Shown piece after piece: positions 35,845 to 50,900 of a stretch of DNA of 64,000 bases. Position numbers and translations under genes: made by a program. Under the pieces are notes generated by a model. That model did not search any database. It saw nothing but the letters and a program-made list of their open reading frames with translations, and had not been told where the DNA came from. The stretch covers positions 3,899,894 to 3,963,893 of the forward strand of contig JAJKFL010000012.1 in the NCBI GenBank assembly GCA_021186555.1, read 5' to 3'. Each line of letters opens with the position of its first letter. Position 1 is the stretch's first letter. This DNA comes from Reticulitermes speratus (Eukaryota > Arthropoda > Insecta > Blattodea > Rhinotermitidae).

Positions 35845-36660
35845 TATTATACATTTTCTCCCCACCCTCCCAGTGTAGCTACTGTATTGAGGCTGCTTAT
35901 ACTTTGAAGATGGAAATGGCTTAACTGTCTACCATCCAGGAAGTCTTTAATCTTCAGTGACGACATACTTAATTATTCTGGCTGGGGTTAGGTTTGTATG
36001 TGCAGTATTATTTGTGTCGTATACACTACACTGAAAATTAACATTGTACATTTATTAAATGATACATAGTGTTGGATTTTTTGTGTAACTTGATAAGTTG
36101 TGAACTGTCTAGTGATACCTGCTTGCTGAGTGCACAGATGTCCTGTATGTTCTGTTGGCTTGAGTTACAAGTGTTATCTCTCATTCCATATTTGTTATTC
36201 AGTAATAAATTGCAAAAGATTGGAAGGGTGCAGTCATGGTGTATTTGAGGTACTGCTGTGGCATTTGCCTGGAGGGACTGAATTGAAAGCCTCCATCAGG
36301 ACATGCTGGTGTCCTAGCCAACATGTGAATTACTCATCTTTTAAGTACTCATCAGAAGTATCAGTGCTAGAGCCAGCCCATTTGGTGCTCACATTTTGAT
36401 ACACTGATAAGTTTACTTCTTGAGCTAGACATCCCACCAGTGCTCCATAATCAGTATAGATCAGCGAGTTGCGTAGATTATACTCAGTAGAACGGCCTTT
36501 AGGTTTTTCCTAATGGTGGTTATATTGTCATTGCTGCAAGGAAAATTACCATTTTTGTAATAAATTTTTTTATTGACTTAAAGTTTTATACAGTTTGAGT
36601 ATTTTCTTAATTGTAAATATTCCAGCTTTAAATGTTACTACTCCTAAGTTGTGTGTAAGG

Positions 36661-36858
36661 CATGGGTCTCCGACCCGCCACCCGCCATGTTGTATTATGT
36701 GGCCACATTTATAAATTGTATGTATACTATAAAAAGCAATACATAATTTAGGCAGCTAGGTATACCACTCGTTATGTATTATTTTTTTACGTGCGGCCTG
36801 TGAACAAGCCCACAATAACTGGTGTGGCCTTTTGCAATAAAAAGGTTGGTGACCCATG
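36661..36858. mobile_element. hAT MITE, 198 bp, with exact 8-bp target duplication
   Basis: The terminal inverted repeats are CATGGGTCTCCGACC and GGTTGGTGACCCATG. The flanks carry an exact octamer duplication GTGTAAGG at 36653-36660 and 36859-36866. It is non-coding and lies about 190 bp upstream of the first coding exon of the PHF7-like gene. Confidence 0.85.
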
Positions 36859-37071
36859 GTGTAAGGGGTCTCAAGTTTGGATAATTTTCGGAAGGGGGTG
36901 CACAAAATTAGAGATTTTGTAAGGTTGAGAAACACAGGTGTAGATAATAAAGTGTTGCTAATGGAACTACAGAATCACAAAAATACAGGCACATTAAATA
37001 ACATTAACTGTTTCTCACTCATGTGCCTTCTTTTCCTCCTCAGGCTGTTTCCAGATTTTGATTCAGTTAAA

Positions 37072-40000
37072 ATGGAGGCGAGGAAAGTTTGCCTGTTCTG
37101 TAAACTTGACGAGGACAATGAACTGCTTTATGGGAAGATTTACGAGTTGGATGGGGACATAGTGGCACATTACTTTTGTCTGGTAAGTTTATTTTTTGGT
37201 GGCAGAATAGCTACATTCTAATCTGAGGGTTAATGAAATATAAACCAGGAATGTGTAACAGACAGAAGGTGCGGCAATGGCCAAGGTCTTACTGTGCGAG
37301 CCGAGCTACCCGATTTTTACGTGATGTGTACCTTTGCGTTTGGTACGTTGAAGCTTGGTGTGACCTTGCCCACCACTTGCCTTGTCTTCCCTTTGTTGAA
37401 GGCTAGTAGTGGTTTAGAAAATTTGAACCAGTCTTGGAGGATATCAAGATATATACCTGCTTCGTTGAGTTAACCCTCCAGTCTACGTGCATTGTGTGGC
37501 TAAAATGCTTGAGGTCTTATAAAGATGTTGCCAAGAACATGAAAAGTAATGGCAGCCATTTACATTCTCAGCTTTTGCAGAGTACACCCTGCATTTAATT
37601 CCAGCCCCAAAGTGTTAATTACTGTGTTTATCTAGCTATAAGACAATTTTGGATATAAGCTGATCACCTGCATTTGGTACACGGGTGCCAACATTTCAGA
37701 GGAACTTGCAGCCTCCATCTTGAGGGTAGAAGAGTGTATTCTGTGTACCATATTGCACAGTGTTTATTCCAGGCCATAATTTTAAGTTTAATTTTATATA
37801 ATAATGTGACTGAACATTTAAGGATATTTGGAATTTGTCCTTCGCCCTGTGTTTTTTTTTGGGGGGGGGGGGGGGGGAGCGGTGTTGTGGTGTGAAAGCA
37901 ACACTTTTTTTAGTGGTTGGTTCTGCTTCCATCTTCACCTGCAGAGGATACAAAGAAATTCCTGCCCTGTTGGGCCCATAATTACAGCTACTTCAGTGTA
38001 CGAGAGAGCAGCTGTACCTAGATGGTTATATTAACCTTTAAATGACCTACATTCTCATGTGAATGCACATAAAAAACACACCTAGAAATTCATTTTATAT
38101 ATTTAGGCAACAAGGAAATTTTTAAGTCATGCTGCATCATCTCTGTTTTGTTTTCCACAAAATGCCGTTCATTTCATGATCTTATTTCTTGTGTTCAAAT
38201 AATAATCATGTTTTTCATAAACATGCACAGAAATTTAAATACCAACCTGGTTGTTTAAAGGTTAAAGACTCAACAGTGAACAGAATTAATAGAAATGGCG
38301 TATGTGATCTTTAGTGTTCCTGATAGACTTTCCAAGCTGTCCTGCTCTACTTGACCTTGTCAGGCAGATGCAGCTTCCCTCTCAGGACATCTGGTTGGTT
38401 GAAGGTCTTCTTGTGAAAGCCGAGGTACTCTGCTGATTGGTGAGTGATGATGTTGTACGTACAACTTTACTGTGGCAGTAGAAATGAATAAACACCTGTT
38501 TTTCAGCTGCTGTCCTCTAACGTAGAGCAGAATGGTGGAGACAATGATGGAATTCTGGGTTTTCTGAGAGAGGATATCCTAAAGGAATACAGGAGAGGGA
38601 AGCGCTTGGTAAGTTCTGCATGAGTTGTGCAATTTTAGGGGCAAACACAGAATTCTTACGTGCCTAGCATAAAGTGCCTACCCAAGCTTGTTGCTTGAAC
38701 TCTGATGCAGTTCAGAATTTATGTGCTGACATATAATTTAAGTGGAGAAGTGGGTCCCTAGGAGTTTTCCAGTCATGGCATACATTTTGAACATTAAGAA
38801 TATATTGTTACCGCCCTAGCTCTGAGTCGGTCGCACAAGCTCTTTTCCTGGGAATGTATGTGGTGCTTTGCTCTAAAGGGTGGGAAGGACAATCACGTTT
38901 ATTGTTGTAATAAAGAAAATAACACTTCGTCCTGGTATAGTTGTACTCTTATGTAAAATTCGCTTTTTTTTTATTTTTAGAAAGTTCACAAATAATGTAG
39001 GTTCATAAAAGAAATCCTTTCTTTGTAATGTCTGCGGCCTCTGAATATAAACGCTTCAGTTCTGCTTACACCTTTCAAACAGCCACCATTGTTCTTTTCA
39101 ACACTCTCACTTGCCTGCTTGCAATCCCAACGCACACTACCCCCACCGCAAACACAACTATGCGCTACCCGCAAGTTCCTGCTTCATGGTCCTGCGAAAC
39201 GTTACTCTCCTACTTGCTGCCTCTACCAACTTAATGGCTAGAGTATTCAGACCAAAGATACTGTATCGGTTGTCTCATCACAAGTCCAACTATACATTGC
39301 TGCAGGCCAGGGATGCACAAATCCCAGGCAATTAAATTTTGTTTGTTGGCGCCTAATATTTGTGGGTCCTTAGTATGCAGCTAGCTTCATGACACCGTTA
39401 TTGTGCCTAGAATTTTAAGAAGGCTGTTAAAAGGTTTGGAAAGTTTGTGGACCCTTGCTACAAATCATTAATCCAGGCTGGTGCTTGTGTTCCATCTACC
39501 AAAGAGTTTCTATTTCTCAGCACTAACAACACAGCCAGGTTAAAATGTGGTCACCAGCCTGATAGCACCAGGCTATTTGAAGTCCATAATATTTGGACTG
39601 TGAAGTCTTTACCCACAACCTAAGATGCAGCTGTCATCCTAATAGTACCATTGATTTAAGGTCTCCTTTTTCTGGACAGTAATGGTTAGTTAGTGACACT
39701 TTATCAGCTGTTTGTTTTAAAAATTATGGGATGAAAAGTGGTCACAGAGCTGGATAAATATGCTACCACTGTTGCCACTGGCAAGTTAACATTTTCTGTT
39801 TGTGGGAATAACAGTATTGCTGTGCAGCAGACTGTGCAACCCTAGGTCTTTGGAATGTAAGTGACTTGTGGCAGGGCTGAACAAAAATCCCAGACAGCAG
39901 GTCATCATGGCTGCTGGATAATTTGTAGTGGAACCTCGGAATTGGAGGAATGTGTTATAGATTAACATGTGATTTTGTTAAATGCTGGTTCTACAGGCTG

Positions 40001-41947
40001 TTAGTGAACACCTCACTCTTTGCCACCAGTGAATCAGTTCAGTGTAATATGAAAGTCCAGAGAAGGAACATTAAGCATTGCATTGACTTAAAGGCTACAG
40101 ACACAGCAACAGAATGTATGGATTAACTCATAAAGGAAGCAGTTGAAATCCAGGTGAACATGGAAAACATTAAAAGCGAAGGTGGTTTCGTATGAAGCTG
40201 GGCCTGGTGTCTTGTCACTAAAATGATATCCAATCAGAAAGCAGGACCAGAGTACTCACGTGACTCCACCTGCCGTTGCTCACTGGGCAGCTGCTAGCTG
40301 TGAGCTGTCGTTTTGGGGTGGTGTATATGTGATGTGGACTGATGTCATTCAGTTCCCCAGTGACGAGGACAGAGACATTGTTTTGTTCGCTGTTTAACCA
40401 CCTAACATGGCTGGTAGCCCGGGAGAGTTCAGTTGCAGTCAGTTATGATGGAAGCTTCAGGTTATGTCTCTAAGCATCTTTGCCAGGACTGGTACAGAAA
40501 CGTAGAGGGAGCAGGACATGAAGGGTTTTGTGGTCCATGGTACTTTCAGGTTACGTAAGTTCGTATTTTGCTGTTGAATAAGGAGTTTTAATTCATGCTT
40601 TTTATTTTGGTGTATTTCAAAGGATTTTTAGTTTTTTGTTATGATTTTGTGTAGTTTTTGGAGTGTTTTTGATTAACCTATGAGGACAACACCTCCTAGA
40701 AATTCATTTTATGTATTAAGCAACAAGGAAACATACTGAATTTGTAAGATATGCTGTATAATCCCTGTTTTATATGCCACAAATGCCATTTATGTTTTTT
40801 TTTCTGCAAATAATATTCATGTTTTTCATAAAGCATGCGTTAACATTTAAATACCCACCCTGTTGCCTAAAAGTTAAAGAATCTAAAAAAGTCGTGTCAT
40901 TGTGGAATAAATTGTGGAATATGAATATGTTGTGGGCTATTAAACACACAGTGTGAGCAAAAAGCAGTAAAGGTTTAAGTTTGTTAGACGTTATGAAGTC
41001 AGTCCACAGTAGCAAAAAGTCTGGCATCTAAATTTTTTAGCTGGCGCCTATCTTGAGAGAAAGGTTGTCATGCTCTGACTTGTGGATTGGAATTGTATTT
41101 CTGGAGCCTTGGTCATGAGTGATTCTTTGGGAATGATGTGTAAGAAGTCATCCAGTATAAATTTTAGGGTACTGTCCTAGCGTTCATAAGATGGTCATTC
41201 TACCCAGAATGTTTTAAATTAAATGCAAGCTCAGTTCAGATATTTAGACATTATGTGTAATGTACAAGCAAGGTGATACAATTGCTTTGCCCATAGGGTT
41301 GGCAGGACGAGGATACATTGCTGTTAGTACAGTGTTTGGAAGAAATGCTGAAGGCCAGAGTACATTACTAATTGAAGTCTCCAGGTCCAGCTTATGGAGG
41401 ACTGACTATTGGAGATATTCCAGCTGGCACGTTAAGCTGGTGCACCATTCAAAGCACTGCTTGGTGTGTGCTGGTTATCTTCCATTTTTTTATATTTTCT
41501 GCAGACAAGATGCATTGTATTTGTGTTTCAGACGTGCTGGTACTGCAAGAAATCAGGGGCAACAGTGGGCTGTTGCATGTCTCGGTGTAAGAAGGTGTTC
41601 CATTTACCCTGTGGGCGCCGGGAAGGATCCTTGCATCAGTTTTTTGGACAGTTCAAGTAATCATATTTCACTTACACGTATACTTAATTTGCCAGTCCCC
41701 GTGGCCGCGCGGTCGAAGGTGTGGGTCTGCGGCCGCTCGGTTGCTGGGATTGTGGGTTTGAATCCCGCAGGGAGCATAGATGTCTGTCTCTTGTGAGTGT
41801 TAGTCTGTAGCCAGGTAGAGGTCTCTGCGACGAGCTGATGACTCATCCAGACGAGTCCTACCAAGTGTGCTATGTCTTAACTGAGTGTGATCCCAGAACC
41901 TCAACAATGAGGAGGCCTAGATCCACTAGGGCTGTGGAGCTATAAAA

Positions 41948-41983
<36 letters not shown>

Positions 41984-44900
41984 TGAAACCTCTATCCATC
42001 GTTTTTCAGGGGACCGGAAAATTTGAACGATACATACGGGAAATGATAGTACCGGGAAACCATTAAAAATTATAGATAAGAACAATTTAATGATAATTAT
42101 TACTTCTTGCTGAGAAAATCTTTCATTGACGTTTGTTTTGAGCAAACTTTACTCCTCCTCAATTCAAAGTACGATTTTTCAAGGCCTAGAACACTTTTAC
42201 GACCACTGTCACTCGTGCTGTGCGCATAAAAGAAAGATCTTACTTCCATCAGCGCTTCATGCGTCTCAGCAAAGCTCGCCAGCTTCTTCTTCTCCTTCTT
42301 CCCGCTCCACACTCCCAGATGTCACGAGGCTCACGCACAGCTCCTGCACTGCTTCTACACCACAGGTTGCCACGTGACTGTCCACAGAGACGTAGTCCTC
42401 GAATTTATCTTTGTTCATGCCACTGAACTTTTCCCAGTCTTGGCGGAAATCGTCGTCATCGTTGGTCAATACGACGTCACTATCGCCTGAAGATTGTCCC
42501 TGCACGTAACCAGCTTTCCGAAAACAATTTTCGATTGTCTGCTGGGTTACTTGTTGCAAGGCTGCAACAGTGTAGTGCAAAGCTTCCAACACGTTTATCT
42601 TCTTTTTCGTATCTTTGCCTGCATCCATTAAGCAAACAGCTGTTTGCACGAGGCGTTTTCTATAAAGCTGCTTATAACAGTTTATTACCCCTAAATCAAA
42701 GGGCTGGAGCACACTTGTACAATTTGCCGGGTACCGTATGACTTTTACATTTCTTAGAAACGATGTATCCTTTGGATGTGCGGCACAATTGTCCACAAAG
42801 AGGAGAATGTTCCTGTTTTGTGCACCCATACTTGCGTCTAATGAACGCAGAAATGAAGAAAAAATGTCTGTGGTCATCCACGCTTTATTGTTCGCGTGGT
42901 ACTTGGTGGGTATTTTTTTTACATTCTTGAAACATCGCGGTTTCGGAGATTTTCCGATAACAATCGGCACTTGTTAGTCAGTTCCATCACTGTTAACACA
43001 AAGTAAAACAGTAAGTCTGTCTTTACAGTTTTTCCCTCCATGACAAGACTCTCCTTTGAGAGCCAAGGTTCTATCAGGAAGCACATTGTAGAAGAGCCCC
43101 GTCTCATCCGCGTTGTAAATATCAAGTTGTTTGTAGCCCTCCAACAAAGATGGCAGTCTTTCCAGCCACGCTTCCGTGCTTTCGCTGTCCACTGCCGCAC
43201 TTTCTCCGAATAACTTCTTGTATACTAGGCCATGCCGGTCCTTAAACCTCGCTAAACCATCGCTTCAAATTAAAAAAAAAAAAACTATCAGTGCGGGAAA
43301 ATGTTGCGTCAGGACCGTGATTTTCAACTATTGGTGCGGGAAAACGACAGTTCGAGGAACAATGGAGGCGGGAAAAAAATAGTGTTATTATATGGGGCTA
43401 ATTTCGGGACCAAATAAGGCAGACGATACATGCGGGCGAACGACGGTAACGGGAACGATGAATAGAGGTTTCACTGTATATATATATATATACACAGTTA
43501 ATTTAATTAATAAACAAAACATTGAGACTTTATTAGTTAATTTGTGATTGTGATTTAACCCTCTGGTGCTTGATATCAGGTATACCTGACATGCAGTGTG
43601 GTGATGAAAGTGCCAAATGATGGGTATAGCAGAGGGCCTACAGTGTCCATTATTGTGCGGTTCCACTTTTAATTTTGGTGTGCTGCACATCGCACTGGCC
43701 CGAAAGGGTTAATATTGAGTTTGTTCAGTCTGTGTGGTTTGGTTCTGACATGAATTAAATACGTTCTGGTAGCACGTTTTTGTAGGCCCACTTCCCGAAT
43801 TACTCTGAGCAGCACCTAACCATTTATCCATTGGGTTGTTGGGGCAGAAATACCTTGCTGTTGGAGCTGACCTGTTGGCTAGAGCTTCTCTATGTCCAAT
43901 TGTGTTAGCCTAGAGGGCTGAGACCATGTTTACTGTGGTAGCAAAGAAGGCTTTTGGGATCTAAAATGTTCACTAAAGGTGGTTTGGCTCAGTCAATGGG
44001 GATTCTTGGGCTAGTTACATACCCAAGTTGGGGCTAGGAATAGTTCAGACATTTGATTGCAACCTTCTTGCAACAAATTTAGGTTCAATCCCAGAATTTT
44101 CTGTGCAGGATTTGTGATGAACAAAGTGGTAATGGGCATAGCTAGCCTGCCAGTTACTATTTCACCACTGCTCCATGCTGATCTCTCGTCAAGGGCTGGT
44201 ACATTATACCTATTTTAGGCCTGAGTGCCAAAGGACTTCTGCTCCTACAACTGAAAAAATGACTGCACCTATGTAAAACTTGATTACTATGTTTTTATAA
44301 AATACCAAGAAGACGTTATGTTGTATCCCGGCTCGTGCCCGGAGCCCTGCGACGACGTATCGTGGATGTTGTCGTGCTCGGCGAAGGCCCTCTGTAGCGA
44401 GCTCAGGCAGGAACGTCGAATAAGTGGTGGTGGCCGTGAAGTGTTTAGCAAGGAAAAGAGCTGTTTCCTTTAAAATGCTTTATTTCCAGAGACTTGAGGT
44501 TCCAGTTTAGTACCCGGGAGGGTCAGGCCCAGTGTGACGAGTCGCGAGCAAGGCCGCCCACGGCCTGCGTTCCTTGATGCGTAATCGTCACCACAGCAGA
44601 CAAGAAGACAAGAGAAGAGAATGTGGGGCGCAACCCACTGGTATATATCTCGTGCGCTGGGCGTGGCCCCCTCCAAAGAAATCACTCGTCACGAGTTACA
44701 TATTCATATTTCTTTCTCGTTAATTCCCCCAAAAGCAATGTCCAGAACTGACTCACACTGGCGTGAGTAGGCCGACCCTTGAACGGTCCGGGGTTCACCC
44801 GACCAAGTCAGTCTCATGTGATGCTGAGGCAAGGAGGAATTATCGAGTTACATGTTTATACATTTCAAAACTCTTATAGCAAAATATACCCAAAACAACC

Positions 44901-47900
44901 TTAACTTAATAGCACTTTAACAAAATAATCATATACATTGCCATATATAACACCTCCCCCCATTAATTATAAGGTCAATTTACACTTCAATTGAACTTGA
45001 CTCTAAAAATAGGATTTAACTGTTCTTGGTCTAAGGGACCTTCCAGTTGGGGTTTCCTCTCCCAAGGATTGAGTGGATTCGTGGAGTGGGATAGCTTCAG
45101 GTCTCGCAGCTAAACTTTCTTTACTGGTTTTAACAGTTTTGCTTGCAGGGTTTCCTAACCCACTGGAGTCTGCTAGGGGTGTTATCTCCCTGACTGGTGC
45201 AGGTAGTGCTTTAGGTAGGCTGGTACGTCGCCAGCGGTGTCGAATGCATGTACGTAGCTTATACAGGACATACATTACAATTATTAGAAGAATAATATAC
45301 ACTGTCACAGAATAAGATACATGACTTATAGTATGACGGTTCTTCCACTCCTGTTCCCTTACTTCTTTTTCCAATTCAGAAATCTTAAAACTAGCATATC
45401 TCAAATCATCTAAATGTGAAACAATTGGTTTAGACTTAATATCTAAAGGTACATGACTAACATTCAGTTTGATACTCATTTCTTCGCAACAGTCAAATTT
45501 GAGTGGGATTTGCGTGAGCAAATCTCCTCCCTTCAAGGATGAGTTACTTGTTACGGTGGTGCTGGTCTGTAGCACCGCAGAGGTACTATACCCCTTGCAC
45601 CCACTGTCTATGCTTAGTTTACCTACTCCCTTTAACATTACATCAATGGGTTCCTTATCATTACAAAGTATAGTCACACTGTCCGTACCTGGTGCAAAAT
45701 ATATCCACTGATTATTCACTAGTTGTACCCACACAGTGTTCGTGAGTTCCACTACTCTGGTCTCACAACTTTTAGGTATCCCCTGTCTGGCCTGTATAAG
45801 TTTGACAGCACAAGATTCTCGCAAATGGCTAGACATTAACGGATGTTTCTGCTTACATATATATGAATTGAAATCCATGGTTTTACAAAGACCGAACTCC
45901 TCTTCAGTCAGCATGAAATAATATTGTCTCGCCTGATCGAGACATAAAATGGACTCAGCGGTATCAATATACAAGAATCGCTTCGATCCAAGTGCTACTG
46001 GTATGGGTGTCAACCTAAATATTTTAAATGTCCCTCTGTTCACCAACGGTAGTGTAATCACATATCCTAGTATTCCTTCACTCAGGTAGATGTGCACTTC
46101 ACAGAGTCTATAGAGTAGATTGGTAGAGTCCTTGCTCAGGGGAAAGGGTGTGATGGTGTCCTTAGGGAAGGACGGGGCGCTACGTATCAGGGCATCAATC
46201 AAGAGGCTAGGGGGTACCACCTGAGGTTGCAGAATTCCCTTCCTCGCATTCACTATGCTATCAATTAATATATCCAGATTCCTCTGCAACGTATTCAAGG
46301 CTTCGGTTACCCGTGCAATATGGCTCTCTACAGTAATCTTGGCTAACAAAGTGTTAGTAACACGTGTGCCCGCAGACACAACTGATTCCACGTATGCCTT
46401 GACTTGCATTAATCCTTCCTTCACCTTGGCCTCATTATATTCCAGGTCCGAAAGAGTTTCGTTAATGGCACCCAAAGAAGATTTTACCACAGTCAACTGC
46501 TGCTTCATAAGATGAGTCATGCTCTCTGAATTTTCCTCAAAATGGCGAATCTGTTCATTATAATACTGTGCATCCTCATCATCCATCGTGCCAAAAAGTA
46601 TTTTACTAACCTCTCCAATAAAATTAAATGCCCCTCTCCTCACGCGTCTCTTACTTTGCTTATGTTCAGTAATATCAAGTAACAGTTTCTCAGTACGCTG
46701 CACCTGGTAAAGTTTTCCCCTGGCGATATCATGAAAATAATTACATTCCGTCCAGTTCTTAATTTCTACTTCCTGACATATAGTGTTTATGTGCTTAATA
46801 TATTGTTCAACTGCGGCGGACTGCTCTGTTGTTTGTTCAAGGTTCACGTACACCACAGTTTTCCAGTGCGTATTGTATAAACTTGCCTGACCTCTGTTTT
46901 CGAAGTAAATACCTGGAGACTCATGGTATAGCTCCACTGAGTAACCTAATTCACTGGCGCTGGAAGCCAAATCCTTAGCTATTAACATCCACAACGTTAG
47001 GGTTGCCAGCATTTTCACCCTGATTCCCATCTCTGAAACAAGTAAACACCCATTTTTTTTTTTTTTAACTAACTTAAACTGTAACTAGTTTTCCTAAAAG
47101 CTAACTGCACTGACCTACAGTCTTAGTAGAACGGTTTTACCCTGTTTACATGCACTTTCTGCACCTTCTTCCCCTTCTTTATAGTCACATTTACCCTGTC
47201 TATCGCCACAACTTCATATGGCCCTATCCACTGTGAACTAAGTTTTCTTGATCTTCCACGTCTCACAGTCTCATCATACAGCAGTACTTTGTCTCCCACA
47301 CGAAGCTCCATACTCTCGGTTTTCTTGTCATATTGCTCCTTACTCCTCGTCTTGCTCGAGAGCAAATTTTCCTTGGCAACCTGGTGGGCTGTTTGTAGCC
47401 TACTTTTAAGTTCTGCCACATAATCATCGTAGGAGTATTGCGGACTTGGTTGGTCCTTTAGCGCGGAAGGTAAAGTGGACGTGTGACCAAAAACTAACTC
47501 AAAGGGTGTGTAGCCCGTGGCTGTGTGTTCTGTGGTGTTGTACGCGAACATGGCAAAGGGCACCCACTCATCCCAGTTTGTTTGATCTTCCCGCACGTAA
47601 TGCCTCAAGTATTCCGCTAGTACGCGGTGACTTCTCTCAAGTCCTCCGTTCGACTCCGGGTGGAACGCGGTAGTCTGTATCTTCTTAATCCTGAGTAACT
47701 TACACGTGCTCTTAAACACATCACTGAGAAAGTTGGAACCCTGGTCAGTTAAGACCGTACTCGGTGTGCCATACTTTAAAATTACTTGCGTAGCAAATTC
47801 CCTGGCTACCGTCTCCGCGTCCTGTTGCCCTATGGGGACTCCTATTACGTACTTACTCAAGTCATCCTGGAAGGTCAAAATGTATTTGTTACCTTTCTGG

Positions 47901-50900
47901 GTTACGGGCAATGGTCCAACAATGTCTAGACTACATCTTTCAAATGGGAGTCCTGCGGTAGTTGTTATCTCCATTGGAGCTTTCTTTCGGGGTTTCAATA
48001 CCTTATTCAGCTGGCAGCTTCGGCATTTCTTAACGTACTCCTCAATTTCCTGCCTCATGTTTGGCCAGGAGTAACGCGACTTAATCGCCCTATATGTCTT
48101 ATTCATACCCTTATGGCCGCCTATTGGCGCATCATGAAATTCATAAAGAATCTGCCTCCTTGTTTCCTCGTCCAATTCTCTGTTCTGTGGCTTCTCTTTG
48201 CTCACGCTACCTATCCTACTGAGCGCGTCAGCGTTAGTGTTCGACGATCCCTTTTTGTATGCTATCTCATAGTCGTACTCTTCCAGCTGGAGTCTCCATC
48301 TCAGCAACCTCGATCCGGGGTCCTTCACGTTCATAACCCACGTTAGGGGTTTATGATCGGTAACTATCTTAAATTTGCGACCGTACAGGTAGGGTCGGAA
48401 ATACTTCACTCCCCAGATAATGGCAAGGAGCTCCTTTTCACTCGTGCTGTAGTTAGCTTCGGCCTTATTAAGACTACGACTAGCATAGGCTATCGGTAGA
48501 TCCTTCCCAACCACGCCCTGAGACAACACGGCTCCTAGCCCTTCGTTGCTCGCATCTGTCGTTAAAATAAATTCCCTCGCAAAGTCAGGATACTGCAAAA
48601 TGGGTTGAGTAGTTAATCTTGATTTCAATTTCTGGAATGCATTTTCTTGATCCTCCGCCCATTCAAATTTTGCGTCCTTCTTCAACAACTTATGTAGGGG
48701 TGACGCAATCCTGCTAAAGTTCTGAATGAACTTCCTATAGTAACCTGCCATCCCAAGAAATGCTTTCAACTGTCTTGCGGTACTGGGGATTGGAAACTTG
48801 TCTAAAGCGTTCACCTTGGCTGGGTCCGGCTTTACCCCATTTTCAGTAATCACATGCCCGAGGTAACTCACCTCTTTGCGGAGAAATTCGCATTTCTCTG
48901 GCTGAAGCTTCAATTTGTACCGCCTTAATCTGCCCAGAACTTCCCTCAGTTTAGTATCATGCTCGGCAAGCGACGTGGCATAAACCACTATGTCATCCAA
49001 AAATGCAAAGCAACGGGTTCCAGTCAACCCACTAAGTACTGAGTTCATCATGCGCTGAAACGTTGCTGGGGCCGTCTTTAACCCGAAGGGGAGTCTCCGA
49101 TACGCCCAATGACCCTGTTTGGTACTGAACGCGGTTTTCTCTCGATCCCCTTCTTCTAATTCAATTTGGTGATATCCCATCACCATATCCAGGCAGGAGA
49201 AATATTTCGACTGCCCGAGTTGATCTAAAATTTCTGTAATGTCCGGTAGTGGGTATGCGTCCCCTACTGTCCTTTCATTTAACTTCCTAAAATCCACTAC
49301 AAGTCGCCAGCGCTTTTCTCCATTGACTCCCCCTTTCTTTGGTACAACCAAAATCGGACTATTCCACGGGGAATCGCTTTCTTCAATGATCCCTTCACGC
49401 AACAGCTTCGTAACCTGTCTATCTACTTCCACCTTTTGGGACTCAGGAATTCTGTAGGGTCTTGTATTTATGGGGGCGGTCCCTGGCACCACGTTTATTG
49501 AATGCTTTACGGCATCGGTGCAGCTTAGTCGATCGCCCTCTATATAAAAAACATCTGGGTAGTCAGCGCATACTTTTCTAAGGGACTCCTGTTCTTCGGG
49601 GTTGAGGTGTTCTGTTCTCAGTTGCTCCCAAACCCTTTCGTCCCTACACTTGCTGTTCCTCTTTTGAGTGTTCTCTGACGCCTCTACCGTTTTCTCATCC
49701 ATGTATTCTTCTACGGAAACCACGGGTGCCACTATTTTCATTTCTTCGTCCCTAGTATTTAGTATACTAGTTACTACATGTCCATCAGCAACCCGTGCCA
49801 AACATCCGGCCATGTACACCCCTTCCTGAATCTCCCGTTTCTCAACCAGTCCTTCACGGACCGTACTTCCTGCGGTAACCGGTAATTTTACAATTACCTC
49901 GGATCGCTTTGGCAGTGTTATCATTCCTACGGTGCTGTTTTTCCCTTCTAACTCATTACTTTCCTCTCTGTTGCTAATCAAATTCTTCCGCACCTCGCGC
50001 TCCTTGTACCGAAACGTCAAGGTCCTTGTTCTATAACAAATCCGCGCCTGTGCCTGGCGGAGAAAATCTCTCCCCAAAATGCCGTCACACTTTATATCAA
50101 CTTGGTCACTCACTAACTGGAAAGTGCATGGAATTTCCATTTTCCCTTCTAGTATCTTGGTTCGTATCCCGCCATGGGTTTCAATTACTGAACCATCTAC
50201 CGCTTTAATTCTAACCTTTTCCCTAGGGTTAAACTCCGCGGTTTTCGCTACATTTTCTGTTTTCAACAAGCTCACATCTGCCCCACTGTCCAGAAGTAGG
50301 TACAGCCTTCTCTTGTTGCTCACATCCAAGTCCAAGCTAACATACTCACAGCGGTGATTATTAATGCAACCCACTGAATACAGGCGACTACCGGGTTTCT
50401 GTTCCCCATCACTTGTGTCTTCCTTTTTCTTAGGGGGTTTCTTACAGTGCCTAGCTATATGCCCCTTTTCCCCGCAACGGAAACACGTAAACCTTTGACT
50501 ATTTTCTGTCCTCTTGACTTCTATGGGGTTTACTCTAACCTCCCGTTTTTCTCTGCTGAAACACTTACTGCTCACATGACCCATCTTCCCACATGAACTG
50601 CACCTATTCGGGGCGGGTCCCTCGCCCTTGTACCTGTCCTGTTTGGATACAATGGCACTTTCCTCTACCAGAGCGGTTTCTGCTATCTCATCAAAGTTCC
50701 TATAGTTCCTACTTCTAACTATGGTCTGGATTCTGTCTGAATGTAAACCTTGAACAAAGCAAATGTTCCTTAACCTATCAGATAAATCAAGAATCCCTTC
50801 TCTTGCTCCCTCCGTACTATCTAACAGAGCAGCATCACGAAATTGTGAACCCAGTGTCTGAATTCTTTGTATCCATTCCGACACTCTTTCGTCCTTTCCT

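Noticed and set aside
41297-41375. Possible extra exon after CCCATAG
   Set aside because: The phase-0 junction 38608 to 41532 already gives a continuous extended PHD, and this segment soon meets a stop in the only matching phase.
41260-41796. 178-codon plus-strand frame over the third PHF7-like exon
   Set aside because: It reads the exon in the wrong frame and crosses into the SINE. The zinc ligands (CWYC, CMSRC, HLPC) are in the other frame.
44470-44685. 71-codon minus-strand frame repeated three times (also 51654 and 58836)
   Set aside because: It lies wholly inside the LTR across TATA and R/U5, and is repeated only because the LTR is. No protein family is recognised.
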